The notes: generated from the sequence alone by a model not told the origin. A stretch of DNA of 64,000 bases from Phycisphaerae bacterium (GCA_030426385.1 JAUHYI010000016.1:1-64000); one strand, 5' to 3'; shown: positions 36,456-46,326, numbered from the stretch's first letter. Numbers and translations are program-made.

Positions 36456-36854
36456 ATGAACGCTTCGGAGAGCAGTGTGACGATTCTGATTATCGACAAC
36501 GACGAAGGCATGACGACGGCGATGTCCGCACGCCTGGAAAACCAAGGCTATCAATGCCTGGTTGCTGGCAACGGCGAAGAAGGTCTGTCAACATTCGAAG
36601 CACAACGCGTTGATCTGGTAATTACCGACCTGAACATGCCCAACGTGGACGGGATTGAATTTATTCAGAAGATTCGCGACGCTCAAGCCGAAGTGCCCAT
36701 CCTTGTGGTCACCGGCTATAGCAAAGATTATGCCTCAGAACTGTGCCATTTTGCGGACGTGCAAGTCATTGGCAAACCATTCCATGCCCAGGACCTGATT
36801 GACGCAATTGACACACAATTATTTTTGAATCGCCAGGAACGACTTGCCGGCTAA
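36456..36854 (+). CDS. Single-domain response regulator (receiver 1)
   Basis: A 132-residue CheY-like protein without output domain. Acidic pocket TILIIDNDEG, phospho-Asp in LVITDLNMPNVDGIEF, Thr in LVVTGYS and Lys in VIGKPFHAQDL. AGGGAG precedes the ATG. It lies 55 bases after the hybrid kinase and 25 bases before the next receiver, so the genes are likely co-transcribed and act in a phosphorelay. Confidence 0.92.
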   Translation: MNASESSVTILIIDNDEGMTTAMSARLENQGYQCLVAGNGEEGLSTFEAQRVDLVITDLNMPNVDGIEFIQKIRDAQAEVPILVVTGYSKDYASELCHFADVQVIGKPFHAQDLIDAIDTQLFLNRQERLAG

Positions 36855-36879
36855 GACCGGCCCAACAGGGAGAGATAGA

Positions 36880-37260
36880 ATGAGTAAACGTGTTTTAGTA
36901 ATAGATGACGACCAGGGAATCACCAAAGCCTTGCGCATTCGTCTCGAAGCCCACGGTTTTGATGTGTCTTGCGCGTCGAAAGGTATCAGTGGCATCCAAT
37001 CAGCAAAGCAAAGCAAGCCTGATGTGATCGTGTTGGATATTCGCATGCCTGACATCGATGGGTTCGAAGTTCATAAATGCTTGAAATCGAATCCTGAACT
37101 ATGTGATGTTCCCGTGGTGTTGCTGTCCGCCAACTTGCAGGAAACCGCACGTGTGCGTGCTGCCGAAGCAGGCATCACCAAGTTTCTGTCCAAGCCTTAC
37201 GATGCCGAAGCATTGATCGAAGTGCTCGAACAGGTCATGCGTCGCAATATCGCCGCATAA
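36880..37260 (+). CDS. Single-domain response regulator (receiver 2)
   Basis: A 126-residue receiver: RVLVIDDDQG, phospho-Asp in VIVLDIRMPDIDGFEVH, VVLLSANL and the lysine in FLSKPYDAEALIE. The ATG at 36880 has AGGGAGAGA upstream; an earlier in-frame start at 36844 would overlap the previous gene and adds unrelated residues. Similar enough in layout to its neighbours to be a product of local duplication, though the sequences have diverged. Confidence 0.92.
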   Translation: MSKRVLVIDDDQGITKALRIRLEAHGFDVSCASKGISGIQSAKQSKPDVIVLDIRMPDIDGFEVHKCLKSNPELCDVPVVLLSANLQETARVRAAEAGITKFLSKPYDAEALIEVLEQVMRRNIAA

Positions 37261-37354
37261 CGCGGCTACGGATCGCAGACGTTTTGATGTTATTTTCACC
37301 GTGCATATCACGGGCCATCGAGCAAGTAGTTATTGGTTATGAAAGGGTTTTTTT

Positions 37355-37738
37355 ATGTCTACACCTCGTTTATTGATTGCGGATGATGATCCCGCTTTTC
37401 TCAAAGCGATATCGACACGCTTGACCAGCGAAGGCTATGAAGTGATCACGCGAACCAACGGTTTTCAAGCGCTCGAAGGCGTGAAAAACGAACAACCGGA
37501 CGCAATCATTCTGGATATCAATATGCCTGCAGGCGACGGCTTAACGGTGCAGGATCGCCTGCGTGCCTTGGGCAACAACCACGATATCCCAGTGATCTAT
37601 CTGACCGGCGATACCACCGAAGCCACGCGAGAAGCGGTCGAACAAACTGACGCTCACGACCTGATCTACAAGCCGGTGGACATCCAACAATTGTTAGAGT
37701 CCCTATGGTTAGCGGTGGGTAAACCGCACGCGGCTTGA
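37355..37738 (+). CDS. Single-domain response regulator (receiver 3)
   Basis: A 127-residue receiver: RLLIADDDPAFLKAIS, phospho-Asp in AIILDINMPAGDGLTV, Thr in VIYLTGDT and the lysine in LIYKPVDIQQLLE. Separated from receiver 2 by 94 bases and followed by a strong terminator, it ends the signalling operon. No DNA-binding domain is present, so outputs are likely protein-protein interactions. Confidence 0.92.
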   Translation: MSTPRLLIADDDPAFLKAISTRLTSEGYEVITRTNGFQALEGVKNEQPDAIILDINMPAGDGLTVQDRLRALGNNHDIPVIYLTGDTTEATREAVEQTDAHDLIYKPVDIQQLLESLWLAVGKPHAA

Positions 37739-37830
37739 GCTCACGATCGTCGCAACAACATGGCGAAACACAAGTCTACCTCGGCATGGGTGACGACCAA
37801 CGAATTCCGACTCGCCTCACGAAAAACAAA

Positions 37831-37865
37831 ACGGCCCGTCATGCAAATGTGGCGGGCCGTTTTTT
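37831..37865 (+). terminator. Rho-independent terminator after the receiver genes
   Basis: Stem ACGGCCCGTC / GGCGGGCCGT (10 pairs with one G-T), 10-base loop, then a T-run of six. It closes the operon that begins at 34817. Confidence 0.88.
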
Positions 37866-37942
37866 AATGGATCATGCAAAGCATATCCGGCAAATCCGTC
37901 ATTAGTGCAGGCCTTTTTATTTGCCAAATCGCTCGCTCTATG

Positions 37943-39124
37943 TCACTCGCAAAGCTCGGCCGAACTATAAACATCCATATCGACCGCGTCCCATTCAGGC
38001 TGGTATGTACCAGCAACCGTTAGCCAATCGCTGTAATGGAAACCATGGAACCGCCATCCGAGTTCCTCGGTTTCCCCAACAATATCCGCAATCAATGCCA
38101 ACGCATTGCAGACCAATATGACACCATGGATATCTCCCTGGTCTTCGCCATGCGTCATGGGAATGCCATTGAGATTGCCGATGGAACCCGTGGGTGTTAG
38201 TGAAAAAACACCGTCACTGCGCCGAAATATTCGAAACCATTCGATGCGTTGCAGCGCACCAGCCACAATCTCATCACGTCGATGATCGGTAAAACGCAAA
38301 GCAATCGCAGCAATCACCAGACTGTTCATTTCATCGCAAGCATTGAGTTGCGGATTGTCTGGCTGGAAATAATCCTTGTCGTTCCAATTTTCCAAAACAC
38401 TATCAATCACTTTATCGGGATACAGAAGCGGCCGACGAAACGTACTGTACAAACGCGTGACCACTTTCAGCGCAGCATTGACACGCAATCGATGATGGCA
38501 ATCGGATGAACCCCACAAACCTGTCTCGGGGTCCTGATGCTTTTCAAGCCAGGCGATGCCACGGCCGATGATCGGAACCCATTCGTGTTGTCCTTGCCTA
38601 GCTTGAAAATCCAACATCGCCAGCGACGCGGCCGCCGACGAACCACCACCCCAGGGATTGTCATCCCAATCGAATGTTTGCAGATGATCCTCAATCGTTT
38701 CCTGATTCGGATCAAATCCCAATTGCTCGTCGGCAAACGAATAGCGCGGCACATGCCCAAGTAACAGCATCCCACTCTGTGCCATTTTGGTTGTGTAACG
38801 CCGATGATTCCATAGGGCGCTGCGTCCATTTTGTTCCGCCGAGGGCAAACAACGTTCTAATTCCGGATCGATAAACTGACCCGTGTCCGCATCCTGCATG
38901 GCACTGAACCACTGAGCCCATTGCGTTTTTTGCGAATCTGACAACGGCAACATGTTCAAGTAGAGATGCAGGTGCACGGCATAACTGCTGCTGGCTAAAT
39001 TAGCGCCGACCATGCATGTCGATGCGTGACGAAATCGCCCGTACCCGACTTCCGGCTCCATCAAACTCGCCAACCATGGGCTCATTTTCTGTTTTGATTC
39101 ATGAACCCAATCAGGAAAAATCAT
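37943..39124 (-). CDS. Hypothetical alpha/alpha-toroid protein
   Basis: Not assigned to a family with confidence. The 393 residues, with no signal peptide, contain helix-rich segments with repeated short motifs such as NPWGGGSSAAASLAMLDFQA, GIAWLEKHQDPETGLWGSSD and NSLVIAAIALRFTD. These resemble the alpha/alpha toroid of terpene cyclases, prenyltransferases and some polysaccharide lyases. The GLWGSSD-type turn is typical of such toroids. It lies 83 bases downstream of the GH-like gene on the same strand in a polysaccharide-related operon, so a role with sugars is inferred. Confidence 0.7.
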   Translation of the reverse strand: MIFPDWVHESKQKMSPWLASLMEPEVGYGRFRHASTCMVGANLASSSYAVHLHLYLNMLPLSDSQKTQWAQWFSAMQDADTGQFIDPELERCLPSAEQNGRSALWNHRRYTTKMAQSGMLLLGHVPRYSFADEQLGFDPNQETIEDHLQTFDWDDNPWGGGSSAAASLAMLDFQARQGQHEWVPIIGRGIAWLEKHQDPETGLWGSSDCHHRLRVNAALKVVTRLYSTFRRPLLYPDKVIDSVLENWNDKDYFQPDNPQLNACDEMNSLVIAAIALRFTDHRRDEIVAGALQRIEWFRIFRRSDGVFSLTPTGSIGNLNGIPMTHGEDQGDIHGVILVCNALALIADIVGETEELGWRFHGFHYSDWLTVAGTYQPEWDAVDMDVYSSAELCE

Positions 39125-39207
39125 GACAACTCCATCTCATGCAATTTGATTTGGGCAAGCTTGCCAAACACAAACTCATCACCATTCATCGCCAAACGAT
39201 TCACGAC

Positions 39208-41286
39208 TTACTTGGGCTGAGCCGCCGCCACATCGTCGAGCAACGCAAGCATTTTTCGTCGGTAGTGATCGGCCAATGTCACATCAGTGGGATGATCACA
39301 AACTTGTTCGACCGCTTCGTTGAGTAACGCGTATGCTTCCTCCGCCATGGCACTGCCACCGCGGCACACATCGGCCATTTGCTCAAGTAACTGATAATCC
39401 TGCCAACCACTGAACCACGCTTCATAGCGACGACTTGTCACCGGCGGGTCACCCTCGACCATCGGATAATATGCGGTCCCCACGCGATCACCTTGATGTT
39501 TCCAATAGGTACAACCATCCAATTTATAGCGCCACGCGCGCCAGAATTTCACACGAAATTTGGTATAGGGTGATGCGCCTCGTTGGGTATAACCAGGATC
39601 GTAAAACCAAATCGGCTTGCCCGTGGATCGCATGAAAGCCAATCGGCCATCGGCGTCCATCGTTTCCAGATCATCGAAAAACGGACACCACACGTCGACA
39701 TAGGGTGCGACGCTTTTGTATGTTTTTAAATCCGCTGACAAGTCGCTGAAAATTCGATATGTCGGGTCCAGTGATCGAATCAGTTTACCCACGGCCACGA
39801 AACGATCACCCAGATATTCATCGAACGTGTAATGCAATATCCGATCGCGCGGAATGCCTTGCGATTCCAGATAGGCCTGGGTCTGTTCCAGTATTGTGGC
39901 AAACGCTTTTTTCCACGGCTCGGACAACATCGGCAACGCGGCACCCGGCTCGCTCCCCGGCGATTGACAGATCAACGTCGCGCGCGTGGCATCGTGCAAA
40001 TACCAGTTCACTAAAACCCAGCCTTTGTTTTTTTGCAACGTATCTACGAGTTTTTCCAAGTTGGAAAAATCGATCGGCTCTTCCAATTGGCCTTGTTCGT
40101 TAAATTGATAACGCAAATCATGATGGACATTCAACAGAAACGAATTGATGCCATGCGCGATCTGATCATCCCACCACGAATCCGGGGCGGAGTGATAGCC
40201 CCACCAACTGAACACCGCCAGATCATCCATCTGCGGTTGAATGGCGGTTTGCGAAACGAGTAATCGCACGCGAACCGCTTGAATCTTAAGACTGATCTGA
40301 TTTTCAATCTCGATCGTGCCCACGTATTCACCAGGCATCATGTCATCGGCCAACTGCACCATCACCCAAAACATGCGCGTGGTTGATGGCGCCAACTCAA
40401 ACGCACCCATCGCATTTATCTCCGGCAGTGCATCGGTGGCTAGCGATGAGCCGACCAACATACCGGTTGTGGCTACCGACGATATTTTCAGCACCGATGC
40501 GGGTAGTGTCTGACCGCCTGGCCCTTTGAGTGAACGCACTGCCAAACGAAACGGCACGGTTGTTGACGAATCACTTTCCAACCTTGTAAACAAAGCGCCG
40601 CAAGCCGTCCCACCACGCGGCCCCACCAAACTCAGCGTCGTTCCCGCGTCTTCAGGCTTCACTAAATTCGGCGGCAACGGATGCACATACGGACTGCCGG
40701 TCCACCACTGCAATCGGCCAGCCAGCAATTCATTGGCCGACACATTTCCCAAACCCGGACTGTACGACCCATCGCCGGTCAACACCAAACGATCCACATG
40801 GGCCCATTCCCACTTCGCAAGCACCGTGATGGTTTGCTCCACCGAATCAAGATTTAATGGCTCGGAACGCAGCCAGATAAAATTGTGCCCATCACCATAC
40901 CAATCAAGCGTTTGCCGCATGGATTCCATGGCCACCTGACGCGAGCCTAGCGCCACGGTATACCGCGCGTTGTCCTGCTCGTGCATGTGATGATCGCCAT
41001 TCCAACCACTGCGCACTCGAACCCAAAAATAATACGTTCCCGCCTGCTCCGGCATCACGTTCCAAATGATCGGCTGTCCCTGGGGATACAACGAAGCCTG
41101 GCCCGACGCGTGTTCATAAGAAGTAACACGCCACTTGTTCGCATCAGCATGTAATCCCACCAATGCTTCGGCTTCAACCGCTAAAGCACCTGCCCCTATC
41201 GCATCATCGGCATAGCTCCGAGACAACATACCGGCCTGGCTAAGCCATGTGATGAGTGCAAACAACAGCCCAATTCGATAAAGCAC
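39208..41286 (-). CDS. Secreted glycoside hydrolase-like protein (DUF4091/GH123 type)
   Basis: The 692 residues begin with a signal peptide (cleavage likely after SRSYA, about residue 26). Residues about 30-175 look like a carbohydrate-binding beta-sandwich (YYFWVRVRSGWNGDH). The rest resembles GH123/DUF4091 proteins: a beta domain, then a TIM-barrel-like part with HYTFDEYLGDRF (candidate acidic pair), DVWCPFFDDLETMD, GKPIWFYDPGY and the final SRRYEAWFSGWQDYQLLEQM typical of DUF4091. Substrate is unknown; GH123 members act on N-acetylgalactosaminides. It is part of the minus-strand operon headed by a LacI regulator. Confidence 0.83.
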   Translation of the reverse strand: MLYRIGLLFALITWLSQAGMLSRSYADDAIGAGALAVEAEALVGLHADANKWRVTSYEHASGQASLYPQGQPIIWNVMPEQAGTYYFWVRVRSGWNGDHHMHEQDNARYTVALGSRQVAMESMRQTLDWYGDGHNFIWLRSEPLNLDSVEQTITVLAKWEWAHVDRLVLTGDGSYSPGLGNVSANELLAGRLQWWTGSPYVHPLPPNLVKPEDAGTTLSLVGPRGGTACGALFTRLESDSSTTVPFRLAVRSLKGPGGQTLPASVLKISSVATTGMLVGSSLATDALPEINAMGAFELAPSTTRMFWVMVQLADDMMPGEYVGTIEIENQISLKIQAVRVRLLVSQTAIQPQMDDLAVFSWWGYHSAPDSWWDDQIAHGINSFLLNVHHDLRYQFNEQGQLEEPIDFSNLEKLVDTLQKNKGWVLVNWYLHDATRATLICQSPGSEPGAALPMLSEPWKKAFATILEQTQAYLESQGIPRDRILHYTFDEYLGDRFVAVGKLIRSLDPTYRIFSDLSADLKTYKSVAPYVDVWCPFFDDLETMDADGRLAFMRSTGKPIWFYDPGYTQRGASPYTKFRVKFWRAWRYKLDGCTYWKHQGDRVGTAYYPMVEGDPPVTSRRYEAWFSGWQDYQLLEQMADVCRGGSAMAEEAYALLNEAVEQVCDHPTDVTLADHYRRKMLALLDDVAAAQPK

Positions 41287-41397
41287 AGCGAACCTCCAGC
41301 TTGGTCTTCGTGTGGCCGAAGAACACCGTCATTTTCTACGTGCAACCTCATTCGATTGTCACATGCAACGCTACTCTCCCCCACACGCACCACTGAA

Positions 41398-42129
41398 TTA
41401 AAATCCTTCGCCACGACCGTAGGCCACTGCTGGCACTTCCGATTCGTGGTACCACCCCCACCATTCATCTTCGGTATCACCATAAAAGAACATCATGCCG
41501 TTGGGTCTTGCGGTCCGCCACAATCGCACATGTCCATCAAGCCAAAGAACATCAATCGTTGGCCCCGACGGAGGTAAGGCTATGATGGGCCCACCCGCTG
41601 CATGCGGAGCGGCTCGGTCTGTGACCACCATGGTTTCGGTAGGAATGATTGAGCTCTCAATCTTTTTGCCTTGCACATCAAACACGGCAATATTGGGATC
41701 ACCCTCACGACTATACTTGGCCGCATAGTTATAGCTTGTGCCATACGACTTATATTCTTCTTCGGCAAACGGGCACAACCAAATCGTACCGGTTCGCGGA
41801 TCTGCCACAGGGTTGTATTGATCGGCATTGAGGTAACTTCCCAGCGCACCAGGAAGACCACGTTTATCTATCAGTGCCGCTGTATCCGTAATCCCTGCTT
41901 CGCCAGGATGTACCACCGAACTGGGCAACCGATTTTCATAGTCGGCCGAATACGCATGAATGGCCACGCCGATCTGGCGCAACTGACTTTTGCATTGAAT
42001 GGTTTGCGCTGTTGATTTTGCTTTCGACAGGGCAGGCAACAATATTGAAATCAGCAGCGCAATGATACTGATGACCACCAACAGCTCAATCAAGGTGAAC
42101 GCTTTAGAAATACGTGATGGGGTAGACAT
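41398..42129 (-). CDS. Prepilin-like protein with N-methylation motif
   Basis: A 243-residue pseudopilin-like protein. The leader and first helix read [20 protein letters not shown], with the F/TxxE prepilin peptidase and methylation motif; the C-terminus has [12 protein letters not shown], the late DG seen in planctomycete pilin-like families. The ATG at 42129 has AAGGA 6 bases upstream; a frame starting at 42183 is less likely. It follows a PEP-CTERM gene and precedes a secreted hydrolase. In planctomycetes such proteins are numerous and often sit with CAZymes; role is unknown. Confidence 0.88.
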   Translation of the reverse strand: MSTPSRISKAFTLIELLVVISIIALLISILLPALSKAKSTAQTIQCKSQLRQIGVAIHAYSADYENRLPSSVVHPGEAGITDTAALIDKRGLPGALGSYLNADQYNPVADPRTGTIWLCPFAEEEYKSYGTSYNYAAKYSREGDPNIAVFDVQGKKIESSIIPTETMVVTDRAAPHAAGGPIIALPPSGPTIDVLWLDGHVRLWRTARPNGMMFFYGDTEDEWWGWYHESEVPAVAYGRGEGF

Positions 42130-42247
42130 ATATTCCTTCAATTCAACCCGCCGGATTAAGTGTTCACTGGTTAGAATGCTCACTGGTGGTGGTCATCAGA
42201 CCTTGAACTTACTGGGCTTCTTGAATTTCCTGAACTTATTGATTCGA

Positions 42248-42958
42248 TCAACGACGTCGAGCACCAATCAAAGCCACACAAGCGGCCACGCCCATCAACG
42301 ATGATGGCTCAGGGATGCTTGGCACTTCGCCGATGGTGATTTGATCGACATACACATCCCACACATCACTACCCGACGCCTGGTTGGGTAGAATCGACAT
42401 GTAACTGATGCTGCTCCAGTTTGGCGTACCGATGGTGCCAGCCAACAGATGCGATGAGTCAAGCGCCGTGCCATTGAGTGATGCGCCAGAGATCGATGAT
42501 GCGCCTGCCACCAAATCAAGATGCACGGCATACCATCCATTCGCATCGGGCGCCACGCTCAGAAACGCAGACTCCTTGACAATCCAGATCACACGGTTGG
42601 TGGTGTTCGTGCCCAGGTAAACCTGTAATGCGTTGGTGCCCAATGCACCGTTCTGCGGATTAGGAATATGAATCGCAAAATCGACATAGGTGTCTTGCAA
42701 TGACGACAGATCGCCGTGATTGACCGACGACTCTACGTAAGGTTGCCCTGAATTCGTGTCTGAAATTTTCAGCGACTGGCTACCTTCGTAAACCACCGTT
42801 GAATCATGGGTGATCGAACTCACCGATCCGCCAGCATTAGCATTGACCACAAACTGCACCGGGCCTGTTTCAAAATCGAACAAAACATCGGCGTGGCTCA
42901 TGCTTGCCAACGACATGCCCATCACCACCGACAACGCCATCATCTTTACTTTCACCAT
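42248..42958 (-). CDS. PEP-CTERM sorted exported protein
   Basis: The 236 residues start with a signal peptide (cleavage likely after SMSHA), have a single beta-rich lectin-like domain (LFDFETGPVQFVVNANAGGS, VDFAIHIPNPQNG, GWYAVHLDLVAG), and end with IPEPSSLMGVAACVALIGAR plus arginines, a PEP-CTERM sorting signal recognised by exosortase. AAAGGAG precedes the ATG. The laminin/concanavalin-like fold suggests glycan binding at the cell surface. No exosortase gene is in the window. Confidence 0.88.
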   Translation of the reverse strand: MVKVKMMALSVVMGMSLASMSHADVLFDFETGPVQFVVNANAGGSVSSITHDSTVVYEGSQSLKISDTNSGQPYVESSVNHGDLSSLQDTYVDFAIHIPNPQNGALGTNALQVYLGTNTTNRVIWIVKESAFLSVAPDANGWYAVHLDLVAGASSISGASLNGTALDSSHLLAGTIGTPNWSSISYMSILPNQASGSDVWDVYVDQITIGEVPSIPEPSSLMGVAACVALIGARRR

Positions 42959-43164
42959 GTGATTCTCCTTTGATATTAAAATTCGAACTGCAATCTGACC
43001 TTGCTTTTTGACATCAACACAATGCCATCAAGACCAAATTGAGAAAACAGTTTCAGTGATTGATTCATACACAGGCCTGAGGCTTTTGATAGATTCAAAA
43101 TTGCAATACTTAGCAAACACGTATTCAAAAACCATTCCATCTGGAAACCACGTAATACCAGCTA

Positions 43165-44217
43165 CTAGGCAGAGCCGGACGATCCATACAAACTGGATTG
43201 TCGGATCAACAATTCTGCGGGCATATGCTCCTGTAACGCCGGTGCATCTGCGGATGGATTCATAATTCGATCGATCAGGTAACTCACCGCTCGCTTGGCC
43301 ATTTCCGCACCAGGCATACGCGTGGTAGTTAACGGCACATCCAGAAGACGCCCAAAGCTACTGTCCGAACATCCCACCACAGCCAAGTCATGAGGCAATA
43401 CCATTCCGACCGATCGGGCAATTTGCATCACCCCCACAGCCACCTCGTCCGTTTGCGTGACCACCGCATCAAGCTGCCCCGATTCAAGCGCCGGCTTCAT
43501 GAGCATCGCCAATGATTCGACTTCCATCGACACTGCCTGTTCATCACAGCCGAATATCTCCAGCGATGCGTCATCACTTTTATCGATTGCTGCTCGAAGA
43601 CCATCCACGCGCCCTTGCACACCCGGACTCATCGATGAGCCCAAAAATCCAATTCGTCGGCAACCGCGCGAAAGCAAATGTTCACCGATAGCCCGATAGA
43701 CACCGACGCGATCCCAGTCCACAAAATCGCCACTGTCCACACACAATGGTCCAATGCCCATGATGGGAAAACGGTCCGCCACCAATTGGTCGAGTATCTT
43801 TCGATGACCGCCACGAATGGCTGGCGAAATCAGCAACACGCCATCGACTTGCCGACGCAGCAACTGCTTGATGGCATGCTCTTCCACGCTGACGTCATCA
43901 CGACTGACCGACAACAGCAACTGATAGCCCGCCTCGCTTGCGGCGCGTTCCACGGCATCGAACTGTTTCGGATTCACCCCCAGGGCATTCACCAGTACCC
44001 CGATGGTCCCGGTACGACGTGTTCGCAACGAGCGGGCAATGGGATTCGGACGATAGCCAAGCCGGTCGGCCGTCTCGCGAATGTGGCGTCGCGTTTCATC
44101 GCTGATCCGGATATTGACCTTGCGATTGTTGAGCACCTGCGACACGGTGCCGGGCGATTTTCCGGCGGCTCGGGCGACATCTTTGAGCGAAATTGTCGTG
44201 CTGGCGGGAATATTCAA
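43165..44217 (-). CDS. LacI-family transcriptional regulator
   Basis: The 350 residues have an N-terminal LacI helix-turn-helix (ISLKDVARAAGKSPGTVSQV, then LNNRKVNIRISDETRR) and a sugar-binding periplasmic-type domain (TIGVLVNALGVNPKQF onward, VVGCSDSSFGRLLDVPLTTT). It is likely the repressor of the divergent Gfo/Idh operon and the PEP-CTERM/pilin/hydrolase genes downstream. Two palindromes in the upstream gap are candidate sites. Confidence 0.93.
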   Translation of the reverse strand: MNIPASTTISLKDVARAAGKSPGTVSQVLNNRKVNIRISDETRRHIRETADRLGYRPNPIARSLRTRRTGTIGVLVNALGVNPKQFDAVERAASEAGYQLLLSVSRDDVSVEEHAIKQLLRRQVDGVLLISPAIRGGHRKILDQLVADRFPIMGIGPLCVDSGDFVDWDRVGVYRAIGEHLLSRGCRRIGFLGSSMSPGVQGRVDGLRAAIDKSDDASLEIFGCDEQAVSMEVESLAMLMKPALESGQLDAVVTQTDEVAVGVMQIARSVGMVLPHDLAVVGCSDSSFGRLLDVPLTTTRMPGAEMAKRAVSYLIDRIMNPSADAPALQEHMPAELLIRQSSLYGSSGSA

Positions 44218-44274
44218 CGGAATGTCCTAAATCACTTTTAAAAAAGGCTTTAAATATGAAAAAACGTAATAGAC

Positions 44275-44320
44275 AAATCGATTTTTCAACGGTAGAATAA
44301 CACTGCGACATCGCGATGTC
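44275..44320. promoter_or_regulatory. Two palindromes in the LacI / Gfo-Idh divergent gap
   Basis: AAATCGATTT (44275-44284) and the perfect 14-base palindrome GACATCGCGATGTC (44307-44320). Both have the CG centre usual for LacI-family operators, and their centres lie 34 bases apart, about three helical turns. They sit 58-103 bases upstream of the regulator start and 106-150 bases upstream of the oxidoreductase start. Confidence 0.45.
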
Positions 44321-44425
44321 AAGCGTTTATCCACAAAATCAAATCGACGACCTTGCAAGCCCCGTGACGCCACCGCCCGCAAAAACGGACCCAGAACTGA
44401 CCTACAACTGACGAGAAAAAAAACC

Positions 44426-45529
44426 ATGGCCAACCAACCACCGCACAAAAAACGATTGGCCCAACCCACATCACCCTATCGACTCGGCATCATCGGGCTC
44501 GGCGATATTGCCAAAGCTCATGTCGATGCCCTGCGGCAGATACCCGGCTTCACCATTGCCGCGGTATGCGACACGGATCCCGCGCGCGCCCAGACATGGG
44601 CCAGATCACTCGACTGTCAACCATTCACGAAAAGCGAAACGTTCTTTTCCGCGGACCTGGATGTCGTCGCCTTGTTACTGCCCCACCACTTGCATGCACC
44701 AATGGCCATCGACGCCATGCGCGCGGGCCTTCATGTCATGGTTGAAAAACCAATGGCCACCTCTCCGGATGACTGCCAGATGATGATGCGAGTGGCTGAG
44801 GAAACCGATCGCATGCTCATGGTCGCTGACACTTCGGAATATGTTCCAGGCGCGGTCGAAACCGGCCGACGATATCAAGATGGTTCGCTGGGAAAATTTC
44901 TGACCGGCTCAACGTTAACAGTGCGCGAATATTTTCACGCGGATCGCCCCACCTGGTTTCTTGATCCCACACGCAGTGGTGGTGGCATGTTCGCGAACGT
45001 GGGCGTTCACCGATTGGCGGTCACGCGCACGGCCCTGCCAGGCGTGCTTCCCGATGAAGTGACGGCCGTCGTTCAACAGCCTGAGGGATTTCCAGTGGAA
45101 GCCTGCGCTACGGTTTTGATCCGCTACACCCACGGGGCTGCCATGCAGTATCAGGAAATCGGCCACTTACCTACGCCGACGTGGCTTAACACCGGCACCT
45201 ACTATTTGTTTGAAAACGGCATGGTCGGATGGGATACGGACCGATGGTATTTCAACCCCACCAAAGACCAGGGCCAAGCCATATCGCAGCCGCTACCGCC
45301 TGAGCAAGGCTATCAACCGATATACGAAAACCTGTACCGTTGTTTAATCGGCGAAACATGCCTCGAAAGTCAGACCGGGCCCGCGCAGGATGTCGCGATC
45401 GTGGCCGCAGCCTATCACAGCGCCAAAAACGGCCAGACCGTATCGATCAACACCATCGCACAATCACAGGCAAAAACACCTGAAAAATCATCATCATGGC
45501 CACCCCACGAACCCTCCGCTTGTCGCTAA
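44426..45529 (+). CDS. Gfo/Idh/MocA-family oxidoreductase
   Basis: An NAD(P)-dependent sugar or inositol dehydrogenase-like enzyme. The 367 residues show the Rossmann start RLGIIGLGDIAKAHVDALRQ, FTIAAVCDTDP, the LLPHHLHAPMAIDAMRAGLH and VEKPMATSPDD (EKP motif) blocks, then a C-terminal alpha/beta domain with GGGMFANVGVHRLAV. It overlaps the next gene by 34 bases. Divergent from the LacI regulator, it is probably induced by a breakdown product of the polysaccharide attacked by the minus-strand operon. Confidence 0.93.
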   Translation: MANQPPHKKRLAQPTSPYRLGIIGLGDIAKAHVDALRQIPGFTIAAVCDTDPARAQTWARSLDCQPFTKSETFFSADLDVVALLLPHHLHAPMAIDAMRAGLHVMVEKPMATSPDDCQMMMRVAEETDRMLMVADTSEYVPGAVETGRRYQDGSLGKFLTGSTLTVREYFHADRPTWFLDPTRSGGGMFANVGVHRLAVTRTALPGVLPDEVTAVVQQPEGFPVEACATVLIRYTHGAAMQYQEIGHLPTPTWLNTGTYYLFENGMVGWDTDRWYFNPTKDQGQAISQPLPPEQGYQPIYENLYRCLIGETCLESQTGPAQDVAIVAAAYHSAKNGQTVSINTIAQSQAKTPEKSSSWPPHEPSACR

Positions 45530-46326
45530 GTGGCTTTCTATTCGAAGACCATTACGCCACACAATCCCTATCGCTCGAAGACTTTTGTCATGTCGCCAAA
45601 ACATGCGGTTACGCTGGCGTCGAATTACGTCGAACGCAAGTTGATCCAAACCTGTCTGCGACACAAAGGCAAACAGTCAAGCAACTGCTCGAGGCATATG
45701 ATCTCGAATTGACATGCCTTACGTTGCGAACCCCACCCTCAAAAGATTTCGAAAAAGACCAGTACCTAACGCGATACCTTCAACTTTGTGTGGACTTGAA
45801 CTGTTCGCTCCTCAAGGTGTCCGGCACATCCAACTGGCTTATTCACGCCACGGAATTAGCGAAGTCGTATGACATACGCTTAGCCACCAACAATCACATC
45901 AATACCGAAACAGAAACGATTGCTGGCACTGATCAATGCTTGCAATCCATCAAGCACCATAACTTTGGCTTGCTTTTCGATCCGATGCATTTACAGTTTG
46001 CCGATCAAGATACCGTCGAACCGATCGCGCGTTGGTCTTCGCGAATGTTCAACGCACTTTGCCAATGCTATCGACCCGTCAAGTCATCCGATGAAATAAT
46101 CGCCATCCAACACGACGGGCGCCGATGGACCCAGGCCCGACCTGAGGAACCAGGCACACCACCTTGGCCAATGATCGCCAAGGCCATGTTTCACCACGGC
46201 TACAATGGTTGGTTAACGGTCATTGAACACGATTGGCCCAGTCACCAAAGAAAACAGGTCGCCGAAAATTGCGCGCGATATCTGTCCAATATTTTCGCAA
46301 ACGCCGGCTATCACGTGCGGCCCTGA
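45496..46326 (+). CDS. Sugar phosphate isomerase/epimerase (xylose isomerase-like TIM barrel)
   Basis: The 276 residues form an AP-endonuclease-2-type barrel: YAGVELRRTQVDPN, CSLLKVSGTSNW, IRLATNNHINTETETIAG, FGLLFDPMHLQFAD, and the end MFHHGYNGWLTVIEHDWPSH, with metal-ligand His, Asp and Glu positions. The exact sugar is unknown. Its start overlaps the preceding oxidoreductase by 34 bases, implying coupled translation and a shared pathway. Confidence 0.88.
   Translation: MATPRTLRLSLSGFLFEDHYATQSLSLEDFCHVAKTCGYAGVELRRTQVDPNLSATQRQTVKQLLEAYDLELTCLTLRTPPSKDFEKDQYLTRYLQLCVDLNCSLLKVSGTSNWLIHATELAKSYDIRLATNNHINTETETIAGTDQCLQSIKHHNFGLLFDPMHLQFADQDTVEPIARWSSRMFNALCQCYRPVKSSDEIIAIQHDGRRWTQARPEEPGTPPWPMIAKAMFHHGYNGWLTVIEHDWPSHQRKQVAENCARYLSNIFANAGYHVRP

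Noticed and set aside
37759-37866. Short plus-strand frame running into the terminator after receiver 3
   Set aside because: Its stop lies in the T-run of the terminator and there is no ribosome site.
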